A DNA stretch of 64,000 nt from positions 186,001 through 250,000 of the forward strand of contig NZ_CAJQZC010000008.1 of NCBI RefSeq assembly GCF_907164555.1, in the 5' to 3' direction. Numbering within the stretch: position 1 is the stretch's first letter; every line of letters starts with the position of its first letter. The translations under genes were made by a program, and so were the position numbers. Shown piece after piece: positions 7,526-16,369 of the stretch. The notes below the pieces were generated by a model. That model had not been told where the DNA came from and made no database searches. It worked only from the letters and a program-made list of their open reading frames with translations. The DNA is from Paraburkholderia saeva (GTDB taxonomy: Bacteria > Pseudomonadota > Gammaproteobacteria > Burkholderiales > Burkholderiaceae).

Positions 7526-9281
7526 CACCGCGTCCGACGACATCCTGCATTACTACAAACGCGAACTGTCGTACCTGCGCACGCAGGGCGCGGAGTTCGC
7601 GCAGCGTTATCCGAAGGTGGCTTCACGCCTTGCGCTGCATGGCGCCGAATCGCCGGATCCGCACACGGAACGGCTGATCGAGGCAACGGCGTTTCTCGCC
7701 GCGCGCGTGCATCGCGATCTGGATCAGACCTTCCCGCAAGTTGCCTCCCTGCTGCTCGACAACGTGTGTCCGTCGCTCGTGCAGCCTGTGCCCGCGATGA
7801 CCGTCGTGCAGTTCGATCTCGACCCGGCGCAAGGCAAGGTGACAGCGGGCTTTCGGGTGCCGCGGCATACGGGTCTTCAGGCGCGCATGGAAAGCGGCGA
7901 AGTCTGCCGGTTTCGCACGGCGTGGGACGCCACGTTGTGGCCCGTCGCGATCACGCGCGCGCGTTTCGCGGACGACACGACGCTGGCCCTCACGCTCGAA
8001 TGCAAGGACGGCGTGGACTTTTCCGAACTCGAACTGACGACATTGCGCATCCATTTGCATGGCGACTGGATGGTGACGATGCCGCTCTACGAGCTGCTGG
8101 TGGTCGGCGTGGACGGTGTATCGGTGAAGCCGCTGGACGCGCCCGCATGCACGCTGCCGGCTTCGGCCTGGCGCGAGGTGGGTTGCGGCGAGGACGACAA
8201 CGTGCTGCCGCGTCCGCCGAACGCGCAGCCGGCTTACGGTTTGATGCAGGAGTATTTTGCGTTTCCGCGCAAGTTTCACTTCTTCGATCTGACGCTGCCG
8301 CGCGGCAGCCTCGGCCGCGCACGCAGCTGCGAAATCATGCTGCATCTGAAGCGTGCGCAGCGCGGCTCCGGCATGCTGAAAGCCAGTCATTTCGCGCTCG
8401 GCTGCACGCCGGCCATCAATCTTTTTTTGCAGACGACCGAACCTGTAGTGCTCGATCGCCGCCACTACGAACACCGGCTGGTGGCGGACCAGCGGCGTGA
8501 AGCGATGACGGAGATTCACTCGATCAGTTCGGTGACGCTGTCCGATCCTTCCGCCGACCGCGCGTTTATCGTACCGCCGTTTTCCGCCGCTGGCGATGCG
8601 GCGTCGGAAGACATGGGCATGTTCTGGTCGGCGCGCCGCGAGCGCAGCATGCGCGCGAACCTGTCGGGCACCGACATGTATCTGAGCCTCGTGGAGACGG
8701 GCGACGTGTCCAGCCGCCTGGCCCAGCCGGTGGTCTATGCGCAGGTGCTGTGCACGAACCGGCGACTCGCGGAGCAGGTGCCGGTCGGCGCGCGGATCAG
8801 CGTCGAGCATGTGTCGAACACGGCCAACGTTCGGTGCCTATACGAACCGACGGTGCAGCGTACGCCGCCGCTCGACGGCGAGTCGCTTTGGCAGCTCGTG
8901 TCGCTTCTGACGCTCAATCACGGCGCGCTCGTCAGCGGCGCGACCGGGCGTGCGCAGGTACAGCAGATGTTGCGCCTCTTCGCTTCGGGCAGCGCCCGCG
9001 AACAGGATCAGATCGGCGGCCTGAAGAGCGTTCAGGCGCGCAGTGTCACCGCGTATGTCGGCAGCGACGCGTGGCGTGGTTACTGTCGCGGCACTGAAGT
9101 CTCCGTCGAGTTCGACGCGGACGCCTTCGTCGGTGGCTCGCCGCTGCTGATGGGCGCCGTCCTCGCGCGCTTCTTCGCCCTCTATACGACGGTCAATTCC
9201 TTTGTGCGGCTGGTGGTGCGCCGTGGAGACGAGACATGGAAGCAATGGGAGCCAATGACGGGCTACCAGTCGCTGCTTTGA
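7518..9281 (+). CDS. tssF: T6SS baseplate protein TssF
   Basis: A 587-aa baseplate component that pairs with TssG in the wedge. The start at 7518 (MTDTASDDILHYYKRELSYLRTQG) matches the family N-terminus exactly. Further hallmarks are EFAQRYPKVASRLALHG, DPHTERLIEATAFLAARVHRDLD, FPQVASLLLDNVCPSLVQPVPAM and the C-terminal GSPLLMGAVLARFFALYTTVNSF. It overlaps tssE upstream and shares 46 bp with tssG downstream, in a tight operon. Confidence 0.95.
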   Translation: MTDTASDDILHYYKRELSYLRTQGAEFAQRYPKVASRLALHGAESPDPHTERLIEATAFLAARVHRDLDQTFPQVASLLLDNVCPSLVQPVPAMTVVQFDLDPAQGKVTAGFRVPRHTGLQARMESGEVCRFRTAWDATLWPVAITRARFADDTTLALTLECKDGVDFSELELTTLRIHLHGDWMVTMPLYELLVVGVDGVSVKPLDAPACTLPASAWREVGCGEDDNVLPRPPNAQPAYGLMQEYFAFPRKFHFFDLTLPRGSLGRARSCEIMLHLKRAQRGSGMLKASHFALGCTPAINLFLQTTEPVVLDRRHYEHRLVADQRREAMTEIHSISSVTLSDPSADRAFIVPPFSAAGDAASEDMGMFWSARRERSMRANLSGTDMYLSLVETGDVSSRLAQPVVYAQVLCTNRRLAEQVPVGARISVEHVSNTANVRCLYEPTVQRTPPLDGESLWQLVSLLTLNHGALVSGATGRAQVQQMLRLFASGSAREQDQIGGLKSVQARSVTAYVGSDAWRGYCRGTEVSVEFDADAFVGGSPLLMGAVLARFFALYTTVNSFVRLVVRRGDETWKQWEPMTGYQSLL

Positions 9282-10345
9282 TCGCCACGCTCATCGCGCG
9301 CCCTCACAGCTTCGACCTGTTCCAGGCGATCAGTCTGCTCGAACGCGCGGTGCCGGGCGCGCAGCCGCTCGGCCACGGCAACGGCGCGGGCGAAGCCGTG
9401 CGGCTGTCCGGTTTCGTGACGATGGCATTCCAGGGCGCGGACGTCCGTTCGGTGCAGGCGCGAAGCGCAGCGGCGGATGGCGAAGCCGATGCAGAGGCCC
9501 GTGCATACACGCTCTCGACGCCGGCCTTCACGCTCGCAGGCGCGAATGGCCCGCTGCCGATCGCCTACACCGAGATGCTGCTGGCGAGTCGCGCCGCGCG
9601 CGACCATGCAATGGCGGATCTGCTCGACATTTTCAACCACCGGTTTCTGTCGTTTTTGCATCGCGGCCGCAGAAAGCATGCGCCGGGACTGCACGTCGAG
9701 GCGCCCCGAACCAGCGCGTCTTCGATATGTCTCGATGCGCTCAGTAACCTTGGTTTGCGCAGCGGCACCCGCGGCCCGCACGGCGCGCAACTCTGGACGC
9801 GCCACGCAGGCGTGCTCGGCGGCGCACCGCGTTCGATGGCGGGGCTGTTGATGATGCTGTCCGAGCGCCTCGGTTTGAAAGCGCGTGGCGTGCAGTTCAC
9901 CGGCGCCTGGCGCGAGCTGGACGAAGCGGACACGGCGCGCCTCACGGGCCGCGGCATGCACGCACCGACACGCCTTGGCGGCATGCACGCGGTGGGGCGG
10001 CGCACGTGGGATCAGGCCGCGGGTATCCAGATCCAGTTCGACGACCTGCCGCTCGCGCGGATTGCAGGCCTGTTGCCCGGCGGTCGCGATCATGAGCTTG
10101 CGGCCTGGCTTGTCCACAGCTACGTGCAGCAGGACATCGACGTGCAGATCGTACTGAACGTGAAACGCGACGCGTCCTCGCCGCATGGCGCCGCGGTGGG
10201 CGGCGGTAAAGGGACTGCGGCGCGGCTGGGCTGGACTTCCTGGCTTGCGGGCGCGCGCCGGCCCGAGCCCGTGCGATTCGCGCTGCGCGTGGCATCTCCC
10301 GCAGCGGCACCGGCCGCGCGTGCCGCCACCCGGCAGACCTCCTGA
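9236..10345 (+). CDS. tssG: T6SS baseplate protein TssG
   Basis: A 369-aa baseplate wedge protein. Early residues show RPHSFDLFQAISLLERAVPG, then VRLSGFVTMAFQGADV, TPAFTLAGANGPLPIAYTEM and FNHRFLSFLHRGRRKHAPGL, which are the conserved TssG blocks. The C-terminus ends in an Ala/Arg-rich tail. The start lies inside the end of tssF (46-bp overlap), and the family-typical N-terminal motif begins about residue 22. tssH follows after 11 bp. Confidence 0.93.
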   Translation: MEAMGANDGLPVAALIATLIARPHSFDLFQAISLLERAVPGAQPLGHGNGAGEAVRLSGFVTMAFQGADVRSVQARSAAADGEADAEARAYTLSTPAFTLAGANGPLPIAYTEMLLASRAARDHAMADLLDIFNHRFLSFLHRGRRKHAPGLHVEAPRTSASSICLDALSNLGLRSGTRGPHGAQLWTRHAGVLGGAPRSMAGLLMMLSERLGLKARGVQFTGAWRELDEADTARLTGRGMHAPTRLGGMHAVGRRTWDQAAGIQIQFDDLPLARIAGLLPGGRDHELAAWLVHSYVQQDIDVQIVLNVKRDASSPHGAAVGGGKGTAARLGWTSWLAGARRPEPVRFALRVASPAAAPAARAATRQTS

Positions 10346-10356
10346 CGTCGAGACCT

Positions 10357-13047
10357 ATGGACATCGATATTCGAACCTTGCTGGGCAGACTTAATCCTGA
10401 ATGCCGGCGCGCGATGGAGCAGGCCGCACAGCTTTGCGTGCGGCAAACCCATTACAACGTCGACGTCGAGCATCTGCTGCTGCAGTTGCTGGAATCGAAT
10501 GCGCCGGATCTGCAGGCGATTCTCGCGCATTTCGATGTCGCGAGAGAGGTGCTTGCATCGCAGTTGCAAACGGCGATCGATCAGTTCAAGCGCGGCAACG
10601 GTCGCACGCCCGCGCTTTCGCCGAACTTCTCGCAGCTCTTCCAGGAAGCCTGGTTGCTCAGCTCGATGCTGCTCGGCGAACAGCAGGTCCGCTCGGGCAC
10701 ACTGGTGCTCGCGCTGCTCGAAGTCGAGGCGCTGCGTGGCCTGTTGCTGGAGTCGGCCCCTGCATTGCTGAAGATTCCACGCGCGGCGCTGCGCGACGCA
10801 TTGCCGACGCTGCTCGTCGACACCGCTGAAGCCGGCGCGCGCGAACCGGCCGCGACGTCCGGCACCGCAGCATCGTCACGCGCAGTACCGGCCATGCCGG
10901 GCGCGGCGCCTGTGGCGGGTGCACGGAGTTCGGCGCTCGAACAGTACACGGTCGACCTGACGGCGCTGGCGCGCGAAGGCGCGATCGATCCCATCCGTGG
11001 GCGAGACAGCGAAATCCGTCAACTGATCGACGTGCTGCTGCGGCGTCGCCAGAACAATCCGATTCTGACCGGCGAGGCGGGCGTCGGCAAAACGGCGGTC
11101 GTCGAAGGCTTCGCGCAGCGCGTCGTGAGTGGCGAGGTGCCGCCGGCACTCTTGAATGTGTCGGTGCGTTCGCTCGATCTGGCGTTGCTGCAGGCGGGTG
11201 CCGGCGTGAAGGGCGAATTCGAGAACCGGCTGAAATCGGTGATTGCCGAAGTGGCGGCGTCGCCCACCCCCGTGATCCTCTTCATCGACGAGGCGCACCA
11301 GCTGATCGGTGCAGGCGGTAGCGAAGGGCAGGGCGACGCGGCGAATCTGCTGAAGCCGGCGCTCGCGCGCGGCGAACTGCGCACGATTGCCGCGACCACG
11401 TGGGCCGAATACAAGAAGTACATCGAACGCGATCCGGCGCTCGCGCGGCGCTTCCAGGTCGTGAAGGTCGAAGAGCCTTCGGAAGCGGTCGCCGTCGATA
11501 TGTTGCGCGGCATGGTGCAAAAGCTCGAACAGCATCACGGTGTCGAGATTCTCGACGACGCGGTGCGTGACGCGGTCAAGCTGTCGCATCGGTACATCAG
11601 CGGGCGGCAGTTGCCGGACAAGGCCATCAGCGTGCTCGACACGGCCTGCGCGCGCGTCGCGGTGGCGCAGAACGGCATGCCGGAAGAAATCGAAGCGTTG
11701 GAGCGCACGATCGACGGCGCCACGCATCAGTTGCGCATCCTGCGTCACGAAGCGGCGACCGGCATCGAGCGCGCCGATGCGATTGCGGCGACCAGCCGCC
11801 AGCTCGACGATGCGCGTACCCGCCATCAGCGTCTGACTGAAAAACTGGTCACCGAGAAACGCGCGGTTGGCGAAATCATCGCGTGGCGCGGCCGGATCGC
11901 GCGCTTTCTCGACAACGCGGACAGCATCGGCGAAGACGAGGACGGCGAATCGCTCGGCGCGAATCTCGCGCGGCTGGAAAAAGGCCTCGAAGCCGTGCAG
12001 AACGATGAGCCAATGGTGCCGGTGTGCGTGAGTTCGGCGGTGGTTGCCAATGTGATCGCAGGCTGGACCGGCATTCCGGTTGGCCGCATGCTGGCCGATG
12101 AACTGCACACGGTGCTGTATCTGCAGGAAAAGCTCGCGGAGCGCGTGGTCGGTCAGGACGAAGCACTCGATGCCATCGCGCGCCGCATTCGCACGTTCCG
12201 CGCGGACCTCGACGATCCGGGCAAGCCGGTTGGCGTGTTCCTGCTGGTTGGGCCGAGCGGCGTGGGTAAAACTGAAACCGCCTGCGCGCTCGCCGATCTG
12301 CTGTATGGCGGTGAGCGCAACATGATCACCGTGAACATGTCGGAGTTTCAGGAGGCGCACAGCGTCTCGGGGCTGAAGGGAGCGCCGCCCGGGTATGTCG
12401 GCTACGGACGCGGCGGCACGTTGACCGAAGCCGTGCGCCGTCGCCCGTATAGCGTCGTGCTGCTCGACGAGATGGAAAAGGCGCATCCCGATGTGCTGGA
12501 ACTGTTCTTCCAGGTGTTCGACAAGGGCGTGATGGAAGACGGCGAAGGCGTGCCGATCGACTTCCGCAATACGGTGATCCTGCTTACGTCGAATGCGGCG
12601 CAGGACGTGATCACCGAGGCGAGCCAGGGCGGACGGCGGCCGCCGCCGGCCGAACTGGTGGAGCGGCTGCGTCCGGCGCTGCTCGCACGTTTCAGTCCGG
12701 CTTTTCTTGGCCGTCTGACGCTCGTGCCTTACTACCATCTGGGCGACGCGCAGATCGTCTCGATCGTCGAACTCAAGCTGGCGCGGCTGGCCGAACGCTT
12801 CGAGCGCAATCATCATGCACGTCTCACGTGGGACGACGCACTCGCGCAAGCGATCGCGCAGCGCTGCACCGAGGTCGATAGCGGTGCGCGCAATGTCGAT
12901 CACATTCTGACGCAATCGGTGCTGCCGGAACTGGCACGCCAGATTCTCGAACGCATTTCGATGGAGTCCGCGTTCGGCGGAGTGCATCTCTCGCTCGACG
13001 CGTCCGGCAACGTCGGTTTCCACTTCCTGTCGACGGACGAGGTCTGA
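10357..13047 (+). CDS. tssH: T6SS sheath-recycling AAA+ ATPase TssH (ClpV)
   Basis: An 896-aa ClpB-like ATPase that disassembles contracted TssBC sheaths. It has an N-terminal Clp-N double repeat (residues 1-150, with LNPECRRAMEQAAQLCV typical of ClpV rather than ClpB) and an Ala-rich linker. The first AAA domain has Walker A GEAGVGKT (about 239-246) and Walker B ILFIDEA (307-313). A short middle domain follows, then the second AAA domain with Walker A GPSGVGKT (632-639) and Walker B VVLLDE (700-705). All catalytic motifs are intact. vgrG starts 4 bp downstream. Confidence 0.95.
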   Translation: MDIDIRTLLGRLNPECRRAMEQAAQLCVRQTHYNVDVEHLLLQLLESNAPDLQAILAHFDVAREVLASQLQTAIDQFKRGNGRTPALSPNFSQLFQEAWLLSSMLLGEQQVRSGTLVLALLEVEALRGLLLESAPALLKIPRAALRDALPTLLVDTAEAGAREPAATSGTAASSRAVPAMPGAAPVAGARSSALEQYTVDLTALAREGAIDPIRGRDSEIRQLIDVLLRRRQNNPILTGEAGVGKTAVVEGFAQRVVSGEVPPALLNVSVRSLDLALLQAGAGVKGEFENRLKSVIAEVAASPTPVILFIDEAHQLIGAGGSEGQGDAANLLKPALARGELRTIAATTWAEYKKYIERDPALARRFQVVKVEEPSEAVAVDMLRGMVQKLEQHHGVEILDDAVRDAVKLSHRYISGRQLPDKAISVLDTACARVAVAQNGMPEEIEALERTIDGATHQLRILRHEAATGIERADAIAATSRQLDDARTRHQRLTEKLVTEKRAVGEIIAWRGRIARFLDNADSIGEDEDGESLGANLARLEKGLEAVQNDEPMVPVCVSSAVVANVIAGWTGIPVGRMLADELHTVLYLQEKLAERVVGQDEALDAIARRIRTFRADLDDPGKPVGVFLLVGPSGVGKTETACALADLLYGGERNMITVNMSEFQEAHSVSGLKGAPPGYVGYGRGGTLTEAVRRRPYSVVLLDEMEKAHPDVLELFFQVFDKGVMEDGEGVPIDFRNTVILLTSNAAQDVITEASQGGRRPPPAELVERLRPALLARFSPAFLGRLTLVPYYHLGDAQIVSIVELKLARLAERFERNHHARLTWDDALAQAIAQRCTEVDSGARNVDHILTQSVLPELARQILERISMESAFGGVHLSLDASGNVGFHFLSTDEV

Positions 13048-13051
13048 GCCG

Positions 13052-14980
13052 ATGTATTCCAGCGCCAGCCAGACGGGATGTCTCGCATCGATCAGCACGC
13101 CGCTCGGCACGGACGTGCTGCTGCTGGACGGCTTCGCCGGGCGCGAGGCGATCTCCGAGCTGTTCCGCTTCCAGTTGCGCATGCGCTCGTTCGACATGGC
13201 GCTCGATGCGTCGGTGCTGGTGGGCAGGAAAGTCACGGTGACGCTGCAGCAACCCACCGGCCCGCAACGCTGGTTCAACGGCATCGTCACGCGTTTCGTG
13301 AATGCGGGAGCCGACCTGAAGTACGGCTACTACACGGCGGAAATGGCACCTTCGCTGATGCTGCTGACACTCGGCCGGAACCGGGCGATCTATCAGAATC
13401 TGAGCGCGCTCGCGATCATCGAACAGATTCTTGGCGCGTTCAGCATCGCCTATGAGCTTCGGCTGTCGGGTGCGGCCTTCCCGGTGCGCGAATACTGCGT
13501 GCAATTCGACGAAAGCCCGTTTTCGTTCATCTCGCGGCTGATGGAGGAAGAAGGGATGTTCTACTTCTTCACCTTCGCCGACGGCGTGCACACGATGGTG
13601 CTGGCGGACGCCCCGTCGGCGCATCAAACGGGCGCGGCGGAAAGCGCGACGCTGCATGTCAGCACAGGCGCAATGAGCAATGCCGCGGTGCAAGCCGTCA
13701 GCCGCCTCGAACTCGTTCAGGGACTGGGCGCGTCCGCGCAGGTGTTCGCAGACTACGACTATCTGACGGCGCAAACCTCCAGCGCCGCAGCGAACAGCGC
13801 GGCGGCGGCCTCCGCGGGCGAGCAGTATGTCTATCCAGGCAAATACGCCGACGCGGCCGACGCAACCCGCAAGGCCGCGATACGTGCGGCCGCGCAATCC
13901 GTCGATCAGCAGACGGGCACGGGCAGCAGCGTCTGCTACAGCCTCGCTGCGGGCACGACGTTCACGCTCGCGGGTCATTCCAGCGCCGCGCTGAACGTGA
14001 TGTACGTCGTGCGTTCCGTGACGCACTCCGCGTCGAATGGTGCATACAGCAACGAATTCGAGGTCTTTCCGCAGACGGTGCCGTTCCGTGCGCCGTTCGT
14101 GACGCCGCGGCCGGTGGTGGCCGGCACGCACACGGCGACCGTGGTCGGTTCATCCGGCGAGGAAATCTGGACCGACGCCTACGGCCGCGTGAAGGTGAAG
14201 TTTCACTGGGACCGCTCCGCCACGGCCGACCAGAACAGTTCGTGCTGGGTGCGGGTGGTGCAGTCGTCCGCTGGACAGGGCTGGGGGCATCTCTTTCTGC
14301 CGCGCGTCGGACACGAGGTCGTGGTGAGCTATGTCGACGGCGATCCGGACCGGCCGCTCGTCACCGGCAGCGTCTACAACCTGCAGTCGACCTTGCCCGT
14401 CGCACTGCCCGGCCTGCAGACGCAGAGCGTCATGCGTTCGCGCACGTCGAAGGAAGGCACCGCGGGCAACGAAATGCGGATGGAAGACAAGTCGGGCTCG
14501 GAGGAGCTGTATTTCCACGCGCAGAAAGACATGACCGTCGAGATCGAAAACGCGCTTGCGACGACGGTGAAAGCGGGCGCCGAAACCCACGTGCTGCAAA
14601 AGGGCGATCGCACGGTCGACGTGCAGGCGGGCAACGAAACGCACAACGTAAAGGGCACGCGCGCGCTCGACGTAACCGGCGACGAAACGCATACGAATCA
14701 CGCAGCGTTCACGCAGAGCGTGACGGGCAACTATCAGTTGAAGGTGAGCGGCGATCTGGTGATCGATGTCAGCGGATCGGTCACGATCAAGTCGGGCGCG
14801 GCGCTGCTGAATCAGGCCGGCACGTCGCTCGACAACAAGGCGGGCACGACGCTCACGAACAAGGCAGGCGCCACGCTGACCAACGACGCGCCTGAGGTCC
14901 AGCAGAAAGCCAGTGCGGCGCATACGGTGCAAAGCGGCGGCATCCTCGAGCTGAAAGGCTCGCTCATCAAGCTCAACTAG
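13052..14980 (+). CDS. vgrG: T6SS spike protein VgrG (TssI)
   Basis: A 642-aa spike-tip trimer protein. The gp27-like part covers about residues 1-380 (ISELFRFQLRMRS, EEEGMFYFF). It is followed by the gp5-like OB fold (VKVKFHWDRSATADQNSSCWVRVVQSSAGQGWG, GHEVVVSYVDGDPDRPLVTGSVYN) and a beta-helix stalk of short repeats such as NKAGTTLTNKAGATLT. The protein ends soon after the stalk at LKGSLIKLN, with no extra toxin domain, so effectors would have to be separate proteins. It is followed at 7 bp by a YwqK-like gene. Confidence 0.95.
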   Translation: MYSSASQTGCLASISTPLGTDVLLLDGFAGREAISELFRFQLRMRSFDMALDASVLVGRKVTVTLQQPTGPQRWFNGIVTRFVNAGADLKYGYYTAEMAPSLMLLTLGRNRAIYQNLSALAIIEQILGAFSIAYELRLSGAAFPVREYCVQFDESPFSFISRLMEEEGMFYFFTFADGVHTMVLADAPSAHQTGAAESATLHVSTGAMSNAAVQAVSRLELVQGLGASAQVFADYDYLTAQTSSAAANSAAAASAGEQYVYPGKYADAADATRKAAIRAAAQSVDQQTGTGSSVCYSLAAGTTFTLAGHSSAALNVMYVVRSVTHSASNGAYSNEFEVFPQTVPFRAPFVTPRPVVAGTHTATVVGSSGEEIWTDAYGRVKVKFHWDRSATADQNSSCWVRVVQSSAGQGWGHLFLPRVGHEVVVSYVDGDPDRPLVTGSVYNLQSTLPVALPGLQTQSVMRSRTSKEGTAGNEMRMEDKSGSEELYFHAQKDMTVEIENALATTVKAGAETHVLQKGDRTVDVQAGNETHNVKGTRALDVTGDETHTNHAAFTQSVTGNYQLKVSGDLVIDVSGSVTIKSGAALLNQAGTSLDNKAGTTLTNKAGATLTNDAPEVQQKASAAHTVQSGGILELKGSLIKLN

Positions 14981-14987
14981 AACGACG

Positions 14988-15695
14988 ATGAACGCCGCCC
15001 CCTCTCTCGCCCATTCCGGGTCACCCGCCAGCGCGATGCGCATCGTCGATGTGCACGACAACGCGGGGCGTCTCGTCACCCGGATGTCGTTTGCCGGCGA
15101 CGTGCAGCACGGCGAGATGGTGCGCTATGGGACCGACGGCACGGTGTTGATGAACGCCATGTTCGCGCTTGGCGTGCTGTCCGGGCCGTTGCGTGCATTC
15201 GATGCGTCCGGTGCGCCGATTCTCGAATCGCACTACGTGGATGGCAAGCTGCACGGCCTCGTCACCCAGTGGCAAAAAGGCGCGATCGCGAGCCGCCAGC
15301 ACTACGCGCTGGGACAACTGCACGGCGAGAGCCTGACCTACGCGCCAGGCGGCCTCGCTACGTCGCGCGTGAACTATGTGAAGGGCGTGCCCGACGGCGA
15401 AGCGCTCTTCATGCACGACGGTGTGGTGGTGCGTCGTGCGCGGTACAGGCTGGGTGTGCTCGAAGGCGAAACGCTCGACTACGCCGAAGACGGCGCGCTG
15501 TCGCAGGTTTCGCCCTATCGCGCGGATCTGCTGCATGGAACCGCGCGCCGCTACGCGGCGGATGGCCAGGTGATGCAGGAACGCCGCTATGTGCAGGGCA
15601 AGCCGCAGGGCGCGTGGCGCTCTCTCCTCGCTAACAGCGATGTCGCGGACGCACCGCGTCTGACGCAGCGCATCGAGCGCTGGGTGAGGGGGTAG
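14988..15695 (+). CDS. YwqK/MORN-type antitoxin-repeat protein
   Basis: A 235-aa protein built from about eight repeats of 20-25 residues with the pattern Y-x2-G-x2-H/D-G-x3-x-Y/F-x2-D/G-G (for example YVDGKLHGLVTQWQKG, YALGQLHGESLTYAPG, YVQGKPQGAWRSL). These resemble MORN repeats and the YwqK-family 'toxin-antitoxin antitoxin' repeats. There is no signal peptide. In T6SS loci such proteins commonly sit beside vgrG and PAAR genes and are taken as immunity or adaptor proteins. Which role applies here cannot be told from the sequence. It is 7 bp from vgrG and 3 bp from the DUF4280 gene. Confidence 0.75.
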   Translation: MNAAPSLAHSGSPASAMRIVDVHDNAGRLVTRMSFAGDVQHGEMVRYGTDGTVLMNAMFALGVLSGPLRAFDASGAPILESHYVDGKLHGLVTQWQKGAIASRQHYALGQLHGESLTYAPGGLATSRVNYVKGVPDGEALFMHDGVVVRRARYRLGVLEGETLDYAEDGALSQVSPYRADLLHGTARRYAADGQVMQERRYVQGKPQGAWRSLLANSDVADAPRLTQRIERWVRG

Positions 15696-15698
15696 GCC

Positions 15699-16085
15699 AT
15701 GGGCATCCAGATTACCGCCGGCAGCGCTCTGCAATGCAGCTTTGGCGCCGCGCCTGGGGTGCTGTCGGTGCTGCCCGTGAATCGCGTGACGGGTCTCGCA
15801 CCGCTTGCCTGCGTCATGGACCACGCCCCGATCGTGAACGTCGCGCCGTTCGGCATGTGCAACTGCATGGGTAACCCGCAGGTCGCCGCCGCGACGGCCG
15901 CCGCGCTGGGCGTCCTCACGCCAATGCCGTGCGTTCCGATGACATCCGCGCCGTGGGCGCCGGGCTCGCCCACGGTATTGATTGGCAGCCAGCCGGCGTT
16001 GCAGAACACGTCGAAGCTGATGTGCGCGTGGGGCGGCGTGATCCAGATCGTGATGCCCGCGCAGGTCGACACAATGGTTCCCTAA
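15699..16085 (+). CDS. DUF4280 PAAR-like protein (probable spike tip)
   Basis: A 128-aa protein with the DUF4280 pattern: GSALQCSFGAAPGVLSVLP, then PFGMCNCMGNPQVAAATAAA, GVLTPMPCVPMTSAPW, SPTVLIG and CAWGGVIQIVMP. Family members act as PAAR-like caps on phage-derived injection machines, sharpening the VgrG tip and linking effectors. Six cysteines (13, 38, 54, 56, 78, 109) could bind metal or form the tip. No canonical PAAR protein occurs elsewhere in the locus, so this is probably the tip protein of this T6SS. Confidence 0.8.
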   Translation: MGIQITAGSALQCSFGAAPGVLSVLPVNRVTGLAPLACVMDHAPIVNVAPFGMCNCMGNPQVAAATAAALGVLTPMPCVPMTSAPWAPGSPTVLIGSQPALQNTSKLMCAWGGVIQIVMPAQVDTMVP

Positions 16086-16098
16086 GGAAAGACACACG

Positions 16099-16356
16099 AT
16101 GCAATACGCTTTTTCAATGACCTCGCGCATGGTGACGATTGCCGTTACCTGTGCCGTGCTGTTATGCGCACTCCTCTTCCTGCTGGGCGTCGAGATCGGC
16201 GTGCGCTTCGCCGCGCCGGGTGTATCCGCAGAGCCGGCGGTCAATGTTGCCGCTCCAATGGCCACGACGACGGCGGTCGCGCCTGCGCCCGCACAGACCC
16301 AGCAGACAGGTACGAGCGACGTCGCGTCGCTTCCCGCTTCTTCTTCGACGAACTGA
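16099..16356 (+). CDS. Small single-span membrane protein, unknown function
   Basis: An 85-aa protein with one hydrophobic segment (about residues 11-34, TIAVTCAVLLCALLFLLGVE) followed by an Ala/Thr/Pro/Gln-rich periplasmic tail (residues 42-85). AAGGAAAG precedes the ATG. It begins the non-T6SS insert and lies 13 bp before the solute-binding protein gene, so it is probably co-transcribed. No family recognised. It could be an inner-membrane anchor for the neighbouring transport proteins. Confidence 0.55.
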   Translation: MQYAFSMTSRMVTIAVTCAVLLCALLFLLGVEIGVRFAAPGVSAEPAVNVAAPMATTTAVAPAPAQTQQTGTSDVASLPASSSTN

Positions 16357-16369
16357 GACCGGCCGCCCC

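Noticed and set aside
10876..13290. An 804-codon minus-strand frame opposite tssH and the vgrG start
   Set aside because: It is a shadow of the GC3-rich coding strand. The protein is rich in Arg, His and Gln and matches nothing, while the plus strand is a clear ClpV.
14760..14975. VgrG C-terminal repeats (NKAGTTLTNKAG...) as an effector extension or tandem repeat locus
   Set aside because: Short repeats of this kind are part of the normal VgrG beta-helix stalk.
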